Assembly: GCF_003581645.1 (NCBI RefSeq)
Contig: NZ_QXFK01000014.1
Coordinates: 124,001 to 188,000, forward strand
Source of the DNA: Pelagerythrobacter aerophilus
GTDB lineage: Bacteria > Pseudomonadota > Alphaproteobacteria > Sphingomonadales > Sphingomonadaceae
Direction: 5' to 3'
Length of the DNA: 64,000 bases
The notes beneath the pieces are model-generated. The model made no database searches. It saw only the letters and a list, made by a program, of their open reading frames with translations, and had not been told where the DNA came from. Position numbers and translations under genes: made by a program. Numbering within the stretch: the stretch's first letter is position 1; each line of letters starts with the position of its first letter. Below, piece by piece: positions 6,436-14,875 of the stretch.

Positions 6436-8234
6436 CCGACCCGCACCAAGCCTCACTCGAACTCTGGCCCATCGGGAATTGCCAGGTCAGTGGCCTGATC
6501 AACCGCCAGGGCGCGCTCGTCTGGGGCTGCGTGCCCCGGGTCGATGGCGATCCGGTGTTCTGCTCGCTGCTGAATGGCGACGAGCAAGATATCGGCGTCT
6601 GGCGTTTCGAACTCGAGGGACAGATCGCCGCCACCCAGTACTACGAGCGCAATACGCCCATCCTCGTAACGCGGCTCGAGGCGGAGGATGGCAGCGCGGT
6701 CGAGATTCGCGACTTCTGCCCGCGCTTCGAGCGCTCCGGGCGCATGTACCGCCCCGTGGCCTACGTCCGCATCGTTCATCCGGTCGCGGGTACCCCGCGG
6801 ATGAAAATCGTGCTGCGCCCGGCGCGGAACTACGGCGCGCAGCTCGCCGAAACGACGAACGGCACCAACCACATCCGCTATCTGGTCGGCGGCCAGGCCA
6901 TGCGCATGAGCACGGACGCCCCGGTCGGCTACGTCCTTTCCGGCCGCACCTACCGGGTCGAGAGCGACCAGCATTTCTTCCTTGGCCCGGATGAGCCGTT
7001 CTCCGGCAATCTGCGCGCCGAGCTGCGCCAGATGGATGAGCTGACGCGCAAGTACTGGACGCTCTGGGTGCGCGGCCTGCACATCCCACTCGAATGGCAG
7101 GACGAGGTGATCCGCAGCGCCATCGCGCTCAAGCTTTGCCAGCACGAGGAGACGGGCGCGATCGTCGCCGCGCTGACCACCTCGATTCCCGAAGCGCCGC
7201 ACAGCGAACGCAATTGGGACTACCGCTTCTGCTGGATCCGCGACTCCTACTTCACCGTCCAGGCACTCAACCGGATCGGCGCACTTGACGTCCTGGAGAA
7301 GTACCTGTCGTACCTGCGCAACATCGTCGATTCGGCACAGGGCGGGCAGATCCAGCCACTCTATTCGGTAATGGGCGACACCGTGCTGGACGAAAGCGCT
7401 GCGGCGCACCTGGCCGGCTACCGCGGGATGGGCCCGGTGCGGATCGGCAACGCCGCCTATTTTCAGGTCCAGCACGACTGCTACGGCCAGATCGTCATGC
7501 CGACCGCGCAGGCATTTTTCGACCGACGGCTGCTGCGCATGGCCGACGAGCACGATTTCGCCAGTCTCGAAAAAGTGGGCGAGATGGCGTGGAAGATGCA
7601 CGATCAGCCCGACGCCGGCCTGTGGGAATTCCGCACCCGGCAGGAGGTTCATACCTATTCCGCCGTGATGTGCTGGGCGGCCTGCGACCGCCTGGCCAAT
7701 GTCGCGGCGCATCTTGGGCGGGAAGACCGGCGCAAGCTCTGGCGCAAGCGCGCGGATGCGATCCGCGATCGCATCGAGCGCGAGTCGTGGGTCGAGACCG
7801 AGGACGGTGGCCACTATGGCGCGAGCTTCCAGAGCGACTATCTCGACGCCAGCCTGCTGCAGATGGTCGAGCTACGGTTTCTGCGGCCCGACGACTCCCG
7901 CTTCAAGACGACCTTCGCCGCGATCGAGAAGGCGCTCCGCCGCGGCGAGCACATGCTGCGCTATGCCAGCGAAGACGACTTCGGCCTGCCCGAGACCGCC
8001 TTCAATGTCTGCACGTTCTGGCTGATCGAGGCGCTCCACATGGCGGGCCGCGACGAAGAGGCACGCGGACTGTTCGAGACCATGCTGTCGCATCGCACGG
8101 CGTCGGGGATGCTCTCGGAAGACCTCGATTTCGACACCGGCGAACTGTGGGGGAACTTCCCCCAGACCTACTCGCTTGTAGGGATAATCAACTGCGCCGG
8201 TCTTCTGTCCAAACCGTGGAGCGAAGTAAGATAA
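6420..8234 (+). CDS. Glycoside hydrolase family 15 protein (glucoamylase/trehalase-like)
   Basis: The 604-residue product has the GH15 (alpha/alpha)6 signature NWDYRFCWIRDSYF at 265-278 and a late block LWGNFPQTYSLVG near 580. It has no signal peptide, so it is cytoplasmic. Proteobacterial members beside otsA/otsB are often annotated as glucoamylases, and some GH15 proteins are trehalases. The start is ATG 6420 (16-base overlap with otsB) or GTG 6432, whose TGA overlap with otsB would be the common 4-base type. A hydrolase between two synthesis genes suggests trehalose turnover or recycling of a related glucan. The substrate is not determined by sequence. Confidence 0.88.
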   Translation: MVEPVTDPHQASLELWPIGNCQVSGLINRQGALVWGCVPRVDGDPVFCSLLNGDEQDIGVWRFELEGQIAATQYYERNTPILVTRLEAEDGSAVEIRDFCPRFERSGRMYRPVAYVRIVHPVAGTPRMKIVLRPARNYGAQLAETTNGTNHIRYLVGGQAMRMSTDAPVGYVLSGRTYRVESDQHFFLGPDEPFSGNLRAELRQMDELTRKYWTLWVRGLHIPLEWQDEVIRSAIALKLCQHEETGAIVAALTTSIPEAPHSERNWDYRFCWIRDSYFTVQALNRIGALDVLEKYLSYLRNIVDSAQGGQIQPLYSVMGDTVLDESAAAHLAGYRGMGPVRIGNAAYFQVQHDCYGQIVMPTAQAFFDRRLLRMADEHDFASLEKVGEMAWKMHDQPDAGLWEFRTRQEVHTYSAVMCWAACDRLANVAAHLGREDRRKLWRKRADAIRDRIERESWVETEDGGHYGASFQSDYLDASLLQMVELRFLRPDDSRFKTTFAAIEKALRRGEHMLRYASEDDFGLPETAFNVCTFWLIEALHMAGRDEEARGLFETMLSHRTASGMLSEDLDFDTGELWGNFPQTYSLVGIINCAGLLSKPWSEVR

Positions 8235-9622
8235 GCCGTCTAGTCGTCATATCGAATCGCGTCGCCGTCCCAAAGGCGCGGGGCGCGGCCGGTGCACAGG
8301 GAGGATTGGCGGGCGCGCTCAACGCAGCGCTCAAGAAGCACGGCGGTATCTGGTTCGGGTGGTCCGGACAGGAGTGCGACAAGTTCAGCGGCAATATCAA
8401 CATGCAGCGGCACGAGGGGGTGACGACTGCGACGGTCGACCTGCCGCACCAGGACGTGGAAGAATACTACAACGGCTACGCCAACTCGACGCTGTGGCCG
8501 CTATTCCATTTCCGCCTCGACCTGACCGAATACGAACGTGAGACGGGCAAGGGCTACGAACGCGTCAACGAGCGGTTTGCCGACAGCGTCGGGCCGCTGA
8601 TCGAGCCGGACGATCTGGTCTGGGTGCACGACTATCACCTGATCCCTCTGGGTGGACGCCTGCGTTCGCGCGGGATCAGGAACCGCATCGGTTTCTTCCT
8701 CCACACGCCTTGGCCGCCGACGCGGCTGTTCGTCTCGCTGCCGTTCCACGAGCGGCTGGTGCAGACGATGCTCGAATACGACCTGATCGGTTTCCAGACC
8801 GAGGAATGGCTCGAGAGCTTCGTTCACTACTGTGAAAAGGAACTGGGGGCCGAAGTAGACGAGGCAACCGGGACGATCACGTACGAAGGGCGCAAGACGG
8901 TCGCACGCGCCTATCCGATCGGGATCGACTACGATCACGTGCGGGCGCAGGCCGACACCGGCGAAGCGCGACAGGCGGCGCAGCGGTTGCTGTCGAGCAC
9001 GCGGCGGCGCACGGCGATGATCGGGGTCGACCGACTCGACTATTCGAAAGGCCTGCCCGAACGGATCGACGGCATCGGGCGCTTCTTCGACAATTATCCG
9101 GAGCGGGTTCGCGATCTGGTCTTCATCCAGATCGCGCCGCCCAGCCGCGAGAACGTCGAATCCTATCAAGACATCCGCGCTACGCTCGAACAGAAGATCG
9201 GCCAGATCAACGGCGCGCGCACCGAAGTCGACATCGTGCCGATTCGCTACGTCAACCGCGGCCACACCCTGGCCGAGCTGTGCGGGTTCTATCGCGCGGC
9301 GAAGATCGGGCTGGTCACGCCGCTTCGCGACGGGATGAATCTGGTCGCCAAGGAATACGTCGCGGCGCAGGATCCCGAGGATCCGGGCGTCCTGATCCTG
9401 TCGCGTTTCGCCGGCTCGGCGTTGCAGTTGCGAGATGCCGTTCTCGTCAATCCGCACAGTCCGGACGACCTCGCCCACGCCATCCACACCGCGCTCGACA
9501 TGCCGCTGGAAGAGCGCCGGCGGCGGTGGGAACGGATGATCGAAACCGTGGTCAATGACAACGTCCAGCGGTGGACGGAGAACTTCACATCCGACCTGGC
9601 AGGACACGAGGCGAAGCGCTGA
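8216..9622 (+). CDS. otsA: Trehalose-6-phosphate synthase
   Basis: This GT20 enzyme of 468 residues makes trehalose 6-phosphate from a nucleotide-glucose and glucose 6-phosphate. Visible motifs are SNRVAVP and GGLAGAL at the N-terminus, HDYHLIPL, DRLDYSKGLPERI, and PLRDGMNLVAKEYVA, which bind the sugar nucleotide and the phosphate. The start is taken as GTG 8216 (VERSKISRLVV), inside the end of the GH15 gene, which puts the conserved SRLV start at residue 7. The frame is open further upstream, but that part is a shadow of the GH15 gene. It closes the otsB-GH15-otsA operon. Confidence 0.93.
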   Translation: MERSKISRLVVISNRVAVPKARGAAGAQGGLAGALNAALKKHGGIWFGWSGQECDKFSGNINMQRHEGVTTATVDLPHQDVEEYYNGYANSTLWPLFHFRLDLTEYERETGKGYERVNERFADSVGPLIEPDDLVWVHDYHLIPLGGRLRSRGIRNRIGFFLHTPWPPTRLFVSLPFHERLVQTMLEYDLIGFQTEEWLESFVHYCEKELGAEVDEATGTITYEGRKTVARAYPIGIDYDHVRAQADTGEARQAAQRLLSSTRRRTAMIGVDRLDYSKGLPERIDGIGRFFDNYPERVRDLVFIQIAPPSRENVESYQDIRATLEQKIGQINGARTEVDIVPIRYVNRGHTLAELCGFYRAAKIGLVTPLRDGMNLVAKEYVAAQDPEDPGVLILSRFAGSALQLRDAVLVNPHSPDDLAHAIHTALDMPLEERRRRWERMIETVVNDNVQRWTENFTSDLAGHEAKR

Positions 9623-9666
9623 CATCGGCTTGTGCGGCACGAGCCGAGATGGCAGGGCCGCTTTCC

Positions 9667-10458
9667 ATGGACCAACAACGCGTCGTCGCGCTGGAAGGCG
9701 TGCACAATTTCCGCGATTACGGCGGCTATCCCGTCGCGGGCGGAGGCCGCCTGCGGAGCGGACTGCTTTATCGCTCGGGCCAGCATGTCGGCGCAAGCGA
9801 CGCCGATCTCGTGAAGATCGAAGCGCTCGGGCTGCGCCATGTGATCGATTTTCGCGGCGCGAGCGAACGGCAAAGCTATCCCTGCCGCCGAGCCGACGGC
9901 TTCTGCGCCCAGGTCGTCGCTTATGAAGGCGAAACCGCCAACCTCGCGCCGCACGTGGAAGCCGCGGGCGGCGCACTGACGCGCGACGGGGCGCATCGGG
10001 CGATGGAGCGCATCTACCGCAACCTGCCCAACCGAGAGCCGGTCCTGTGGGTCATGCGGCAGTATTTCGCGACGCTCGCGCGGGGGCCGGACGAAGGGGG
10101 CGGACCGAGCCTCGTCCACTGCCTCGCGGGCAAGGACCGCACCGGCATGGCGGTGGCGCTGCTCCATCATGCGCTCGGCGTCCATCCCGACGATGCGATG
10201 GAGGACTTTCTCCTCACCAATGTCGCTGGGAATATCGAGGCGCGCATTGCTGCGGGAGGAGAGACGATCCGCGCGAAGTACGGCGCGGTCGACGACGACA
10301 CGATCCGCATCCTGATGGGCGTCGACGCGCGCTATCTCCATGCCATGCGCAAAGCTGTGGAGGAGAAGCACGGCTCGCTCGACGCCTTCCTCGCCGATGT
10401 GCTGGAGGTGGACGACGCGCGGCGCGAGGCGCTGCGCTTGCATCTCGTCGAATCCTGA
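9667..10458 (+). CDS. Tyrosine/serine protein phosphatase (dual-specificity-like)
   Basis: The 263-residue product starts NFRDYGGY close to its N-terminus and has the P-loop VHCLAGKDRTG (HCx5R), whose cysteine and arginine catalyse phosphotyrosine or phosphoinositide hydrolysis. This is the Y_phosphatase3 type seen in many bacteria. ATG at 9667 with AGGG about 9 bases upstream fits; an in-frame ATG at 9649 is an alternative that adds 6 residues. It follows otsA by 44 bases and may be the last gene of the trehalose operon. The substrate is unknown. Confidence 0.85.
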   Translation: MDQQRVVALEGVHNFRDYGGYPVAGGGRLRSGLLYRSGQHVGASDADLVKIEALGLRHVIDFRGASERQSYPCRRADGFCAQVVAYEGETANLAPHVEAAGGALTRDGAHRAMERIYRNLPNREPVLWVMRQYFATLARGPDEGGGPSLVHCLAGKDRTGMAVALLHHALGVHPDDAMEDFLLTNVAGNIEARIAAGGETIRAKYGAVDDDTIRILMGVDARYLHAMRKAVEEKHGSLDAFLADVLEVDDARREALRLHLVES

Positions 10459-10501
10459 CCCACCTCTGGGCTGGATCGTCAATCAGAACGGAATACCTCG
10501 C

Positions 10502-11476
10502 ATGGCTACCCACCACACGAAGATGCTCATCATCGGCTCCGGGCCCGCCGGCTTCTCGGCCGCGATCTACGGCGCGCGCGCGCTGATGGAGCCGATCGTG
10601 GTGCAAGGCCTGCAACCGGGCGGGCAGCTCACGATCACCACCGACGTGGAGAACTATCCCGGCTTCAAGGACGTGATCCAGGGTCCGTGGCTGATGGAGC
10701 AGATGCAGGCCCAGGCCGAGCATGTCGGCACGCGGATGATGTGGGACACGATCGTCTCGGTCGAGATTGACAAGGGTCCCCCGTTCCGCGCGATCGGCGA
10801 CAGCGGCGACGAATATATCGGCGATACGCTGGTGATCGCGACCGGCGCACAGGCCAAATGGCTTGGCGCTCCGGGCGAGCAGCAACTGGGCGGCAAGGGC
10901 GTTTCGGCCTGCGCGACCTGCGACGGGTTCTTCTACCGCGGCAAGAAAGTCGCGGTGATCGGCGGCGGCAACACCGCGGTCGAGGAAGCGCTCTATCTCA
11001 CCAATCATTCGGATGACGTGACGCTGATCCACCGCCGCGACGAACTGCGCGCGGAGAAGATCCTGCAGGAACGGCTGTTCAAGTCGAACAAGATCTCGAC
11101 GCTCTGGAACAAGACGGTGGTGAGCTTCGAAGGCGATCCGGCCGACGGCGGCCTGACGCATCTGGTGCTCACGGACACGGTGACCGGCGAGACCTCGACG
11201 CTGGAGGTCGATGGCGCGTTCGTCGCGATCGGCCACGCGCCCGCGACCGAGCTGTTCAAGGGCAAGCTCGAGATGGACGACAGCGGCTACCTGATCGTCG
11301 AGCCGGGCACGCCCAAGACGGCCATTCCAGGCGTCTTCGCCTGCGGCGATGTGATGGACCATACCTATCGCCAGGCGGTCACCGCAGCGGGCACCGGCTG
11401 CATGGCCGCTCTCGACGCCGAACGGTTCCTCGCGACGCTGGAGTTCGCGAAACAGGAAGCCGAAGCGGCGGAGTAG
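10502..11476 (+). CDS. trxB: Thioredoxin reductase
   Basis: This NADPH-dependent flavoprotein of 324 residues reduces thioredoxin. It has GSGPAG at 12-17 for FAD, the redox pair CATC in VSACATCDGFF near 140, GGGNTAVEEA for NADPH, and the C-terminal FAD block GVFACGDVMD. The ATG at 10502 gives the usual family length. It stands alone on the plus strand; a repeat-like inverted element lies between it and the convergent MAPEG genes. Confidence 0.95.
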   Translation: MATHHTKMLIIGSGPAGFSAAIYGARALMEPIVVQGLQPGGQLTITTDVENYPGFKDVIQGPWLMEQMQAQAEHVGTRMMWDTIVSVEIDKGPPFRAIGDSGDEYIGDTLVIATGAQAKWLGAPGEQQLGGKGVSACATCDGFFYRGKKVAVIGGGNTAVEEALYLTNHSDDVTLIHRRDELRAEKILQERLFKSNKISTLWNKTVVSFEGDPADGGLTHLVLTDTVTGETSTLEVDGAFVAIGHAPATELFKGKLEMDDSGYLIVEPGTPKTAIPGVFACGDVMDHTYRQAVTAAGTGCMAALDAERFLATLEFAKQEAEAAE

Positions 11477-11510
11477 TGCGCTAGCCGCTACGGAGGAGCC
11501 CAAAAATTCC

Positions 11511-11590
11511 CGTCATCCCAGCAAGCGCTGGGGGCGCAGGCCGCCAAGTCGAACCTGCTGCAAGCGATCCCGGCTTTCGCTGGGATGACG
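11511..11590. repeat. Inverted-repeat element between trxB and the MAPEG genes
   Basis: CGTCATCCCAGC (11511-11522) and GCTGGGATGACG (11579-11590) are perfect 12-base inverted arms flanking about 56 bases that also contain GATCCCGGCTTTCGC. The same CCCAGC/GCTGGGATGACG wording recurs after pgi (32058-32080). This looks like a dispersed REP- or MITE-like extragenic element, which would also act as a terminator between the convergent genes. Confidence 0.65.
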
Positions 11591-11605
11591 GATCAAATAA
11601 TGGGC

Positions 11606-12043
11606 TCAGACGAACTCGAACACCGCCATCGCTGCGTGCAGGATCAGCGCGATCAGCACCAGGCTCGACAGTGCAAACAGCACGAAGCGCACCATCACCT
11701 TGTTCGCGGTGGCCTGCACCAGCGAATGGATCACTCGTAAGCCGACGTAGATCCACGCCAGCAGCGCGTTCGTTCCGTCGCCCTGACCGATGATCGCGAG
11801 CACCAGCCCGACCGCGTAAAACACGGTCGGTGCTTCGTGCAGGTGGTTATAATTGTGCGCTTTCCACTGGACTTCGGGCGGTAGCGACCGGTCGAGCGAG
11901 GCGTCGGGATCGCGCGTCATCTGGTCGGGGTCGATCTTTGCGCGGCTCATCGCGGGAATACGCGTCACGTACATCCACAGCCACATCACCATAGTCCACG
12001 CCATCAGTGCGACGAGCGGTTGCAGGATAGCCATTCCGATCAT
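11606..12043 (-). CDS. MAPEG-family membrane protein
   Basis: The 145-residue product has four hydrophobic segments and the MAPEG blocks KAHNYNHLHEAPTVFYAVGLVLA and YVGLRVIHSLVQATANKVMVRFVLF. MAPEG proteins are membrane-embedded glutathione- and eicosanoid-metabolism relatives; the bacterial members are mostly uncharacterised. The start MIGMAILQP at 12043 overlaps the stop of the other MAPEG gene by 4 bases, so the two are co-translated. Confidence 0.85.
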   Translation of the reverse strand: MIGMAILQPLVALMAWTMVMWLWMYVTRIPAMSRAKIDPDQMTRDPDASLDRSLPPEVQWKAHNYNHLHEAPTVFYAVGLVLAIIGQGDGTNALLAWIYVGLRVIHSLVQATANKVMVRFVLFALSSLVLIALILHAAMAVFEFV

Positions 12044-12486
12044 GCAGGAACTCCCGGGTCTGCAAAGAGTGTGAGCATCAGCAGGCGCACCGCGAGGACA
12101 AGGAGACATGCGGTCGAGATCACGAACAGCAGGAACCGCACGTTCACCTTGTTGACCGTCGCCTGCCACAGCGAGTGGATCACGCGGAGCGCGACGTAGC
12201 TCCAGGCGAACAGCACGTCGTGCTCATGCGGGCCGAGGATCGCGAGCATGACGACCACCGCGTAGAACAGCGTCGGCTGCTCGAGCAGGTGAGCATAGTT
12301 GTGCGACTTCCAGTTGATCCGGTCGTCGATCACGCCTTCGAGATCCTGCCCGCGGCCACCCGGCTTGGCGTTGGCCATTCCGCCGATCTTCGAAAGCGCC
12401 GGCAGCCGCGTGGCGGCCATCCAGACGAGCATGATCAGTGTCCACGCCACCAACACGGCGGCCGGTGCGAGAATGTCAGCCTGCAT
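12040..12486 (-). CDS. MAPEG-family membrane protein, tandem paralogue
   Basis: The 148-residue product has the same architecture as the next gene: NWKSHNYAHLLEQPTLFYAVVVMLAIL and YVALRVIHSLWQATVNKVNVRFLLFV, with about four membrane segments. It is the first gene of the pair, with a 4-base overlap to the second. The pair is clearly duplicated but diverged, so a hetero-oligomer is plausible because MAPEG proteins are trimeric. The catalytic role is not known. Confidence 0.85.
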   Translation of the reverse strand: MQADILAPAAVLVAWTLIMLVWMAATRLPALSKIGGMANAKPGGRGQDLEGVIDDRINWKSHNYAHLLEQPTLFYAVVVMLAILGPHEHDVLFAWSYVALRVIHSLWQATVNKVNVRFLLFVISTACLLVLAVRLLMLTLFADPGVPA

Positions 12487-12554
12487 AGAAACTCCCCCTC
12501 CAGCGACCCGCCGCGAAACTGCGTTGCCGGACGGCAGAAGTCAAACGGCGAGAA

Positions 12555-13514
12555 TCACGTTGTCCCTATCGTGGCGGCAAAGCTTTCCGGATCGCAGTTG
12601 CCGCCGGTCAGCATGATGACCGTGTCCCCGTCCGCCGGCACTTTCTCTGCGAGCACCGCCGCCAGCGCCGCCGCGCCGCCCGGTTCGACGACCAGCTTGA
12701 GCCGCGCGAAGGCGAAGCGCTGCGCGGCGCGCACTTCCTCGTCGGTCATGGCCACTCCCGCCTCGCTGCGACCGCGCAGCACATCGAGGTTGATCGGCTT
12801 CGTCGCGCTCGGCTGCAGCGCATCGCAGATGGTCTTCGGTGCATCGGGCGCGGCGTGGACGATTTCGCCCGCGGCGAGGCTTTGCCGGACCATATCCCAG
12901 CCGACCGGCTCAATCGGAACGATTTGGGCTGAAGGGCAGGCGAGTGCCAGTCCGGCGCTGAGGCCCCCGCCACCGCAGGGCACGACGAGGCGGGACGGCT
13001 CGCGGCCGAGTTGCACCGTGATTTCGATGCCCGCGCTGCCCTGGCCCTCGATCACCCACGGATCGGCGAACGCGTGGACCAGCACGGCGCCGCGCCGCTC
13101 GACCTCGCGTGCCGCGACTTCATCGCGATCCTCACCGGGACGGTCGTAGAGTACGATCTCGGCGCCCAACGCCCGGGTGGCTTCCAGCTTCACCTTCGGC
13201 GCGTCGCGGGGCATGACGATCACTGCGGCGATGCCAAGCCGCCTGGCTGCCCATGCAACGCCCTGCGCGTGATTGCCGCTCGAGACCGCGACCACGCCAC
13301 GTGCGCGCTCCTTCTCGCCGAGATCGCTCAGCCGGTGCCAGGCGCCACGGATCTTGAACGCGCCGATGGGCTGTAGCACCTCGGCTTTCGCCCACAGGCG
13401 CGTGCCGCCGATCTCTAGCGGCAGCAGCGGGGTGGGCGGAAGGATTTCCGCGATCTTCGCGGCGGCGCGCAGCACGCCTTCGCGGGTCGGCTTTCGAATC
13501 GTCTCGTGGATCAT
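12555..13514 (-). CDS. PLP-dependent threonine/serine dehydratase-like enzyme
   Basis: The 319-residue fold-type II PLP enzyme has lysine K54 in GAFKIRGAWH, the substrate loop SSGNHAQG (about 79-86) and the phosphate-binding glycine loop PCGGGGLSAG. It lacks the C-terminal regulatory ACT domain of biosynthetic IlvA, so it is a catabolic-type threonine/serine dehydratase, a serine racemase or a hydroxyaspartate ammonia-lyase. These cannot be separated by eye. It is a single minus-strand gene, 68 bases upstream (in its own direction) of the MAPEG pair. Confidence 0.85.
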   Translation of the reverse strand: MIHETIRKPTREGVLRAAAKIAEILPPTPLLPLEIGGTRLWAKAEVLQPIGAFKIRGAWHRLSDLGEKERARGVVAVSSGNHAQGVAWAARRLGIAAVIVMPRDAPKVKLEATRALGAEIVLYDRPGEDRDEVAAREVERRGAVLVHAFADPWVIEGQGSAGIEITVQLGREPSRLVVPCGGGGLSAGLALACPSAQIVPIEPVGWDMVRQSLAAGEIVHAAPDAPKTICDALQPSATKPINLDVLRGRSEAGVAMTDEEVRAAQRFAFARLKLVVEPGGAAALAAVLAEKVPADGDTVIMLTGGNCDPESFAATIGTT

Positions 13515-13561
13515 GTTGCCCTGCTAGCGCATTTCCCTATGTGAGCCGTCGTTATTCGCGA

Positions 13562-13635
13562 GTCCCCGCGCAGGCGGGGACCTCGGGCAGACAGTGGACG
13601 ACCAGGCGGCCCGAGGCCTCCGCCTTCGCGGAGGC
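13562..13635. repeat. Two short hairpins in the intergenic region
   Basis: GTCCCCGC-gcag-GCGGGGAC (13562-13581) and GCCTCCGC-cttc-GCGGAGGC (13616-13635) are two perfect 8-bp stems 34 bases apart. They are of the short GC hairpin type found between genes in sphingomonads. They lie upstream of the polyamine gene at 13662 and downstream of no gene, because the neighbour is divergent, so they are not simple terminators. Confidence 0.55.
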
Positions 13636-13661
13636 TCATCAGCAGTAGGATTGGAGCAATT

Positions 13662-14873
13662 ATGTCGAAAGTGCTGGTAATCGGTGCAGGTGGAGTCAGC
13701 TCCGTCTGCGTGCACAAAATGGCGATGAACCCGGACATCTTCAGCCAGATCCACCTCGCGAGCCGCACCAAAGCCAAGTGCGACGCGATCGCCGATTCGG
13801 TGAAGGAACGCACCGGTCAGCAGGTTGCGACCTATGAGATCGACGCCGAAGAAGTCCCGGCCATGGTCAATCTGATCCGCAAGATCGAGCCCAGCCTGGT
13901 GGTCAATCTCGCGCTGCCCTATCAGGATCTGCCGATCATGGACGCCTGTCTCGAGGCCGGCGTCGATTATCTCGATACCGCGAACTACGAGCCGAAGGAC
14001 GAGGCGAAGTTCGAGTACAAGTGGCAGTGGGCCTACCACGACCGCTTCAAGGAAGCCGGGATCATGGCGCTGCTCGGCAGCGGCTTCGATCCGGGCGTGA
14101 CCAGCGTCTTCACCATGTGGCTAAAGAAGCACAAGCTGAAGACCATCCGCCAGCTCGACATCCTCGACTGCAACGGCGGCGATCACGGCCAGCATTTCGC
14201 GACCAACTTCAATCCCGAAATCAACATCCGCGAGATCACCGCGCCGGCGCGCCACTGGGAGAACGGCAAGTTCGTCGAGACGCCGGCGCTGGGTGAAAAG
14301 GTCGAGTTCAACTTCGAGAGCGTCGGCCGGAAGAACATGTACATGATGTACCACGAGGAGCTGGAAAGCCTCGCGAAGTTCGTCCCCGAGCTGGAGCGGG
14401 CGCGCTTCTGGATGACTTTCGGCGACCAGTACATTACGCACCTGACCGTGCTGCAGAACGTCGGCATGACCTCGATCGAGCCGATCCGCTACCAGGGCAA
14501 GGACATCATCCCCCTCCAGTTCCTCGCCGCGGTCCTGCCGAAGCCGGAAACGCTGGGCGAGACGACCAAGGGCAAGACCAACATCGGCGTGATCGCGACC
14601 GGCGAGGCGCTCGACGGGTCGGGCGAGAAGACGTTCTACATCAACAATATCTGCGACCACGAGGATGCCTACGAAGAGACCGGCAACCAGGCGGTCAGCT
14701 ACACCACCGGGGTCCCCGCGATGATCGGCAGCGCCATGGTGCTGCAGGGCACGTGGAAGGGGGAGGGCGTGTTCAACATGGAGCAGTTCGATCCCGATCC
14801 CTTCATGGACATGCTGAACGATCACGGCCTGCCTTGGAACGTGAAGGAACTCGACGGGCCGGTAGGCTTCTGA
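13662..14873 (+). CDS. Carboxynorspermidine/carboxyspermidine dehydrogenase (saccharopine dehydrogenase-like)
   Basis: The 403-residue product has the N-terminal NAD(P) Rossmann motif GAGGVSSV (8-15) and DTANYEP, typical of the LYS9-like family that condenses aspartate semialdehyde with diaminopropane or putrescine. The ATG at 13662 has AGGATTGGAGC upstream. The carboxynorspermidine decarboxylase gene lies two genes downstream, so together they form the alternative spermidine/norspermidine pathway that does not use S-adenosylmethionine decarboxylase. The amine substrate (diaminopropane or putrescine) is not fixed by sequence, but the ornithine decarboxylase at 17947 favours putrescine. Confidence 0.9.
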   Translation: MSKVLVIGAGGVSSVCVHKMAMNPDIFSQIHLASRTKAKCDAIADSVKERTGQQVATYEIDAEEVPAMVNLIRKIEPSLVVNLALPYQDLPIMDACLEAGVDYLDTANYEPKDEAKFEYKWQWAYHDRFKEAGIMALLGSGFDPGVTSVFTMWLKKHKLKTIRQLDILDCNGGDHGQHFATNFNPEINIREITAPARHWENGKFVETPALGEKVEFNFESVGRKNMYMMYHEELESLAKFVPELERARFWMTFGDQYITHLTVLQNVGMTSIEPIRYQGKDIIPLQFLAAVLPKPETLGETTKGKTNIGVIATGEALDGSGEKTFYINNICDHEDAYEETGNQAVSYTTGVPAMIGSAMVLQGTWKGEGVFNMEQFDPDPFMDMLNDHGLPWNVKELDGPVGF

Positions 14874-14875
14874 CG

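Noticed and set aside
13524-14039. 171-codon antisense frame over the carboxynorspermidine dehydrogenase gene
   Set aside because: It is a shadow of a strongly supported gene and has no family signature.
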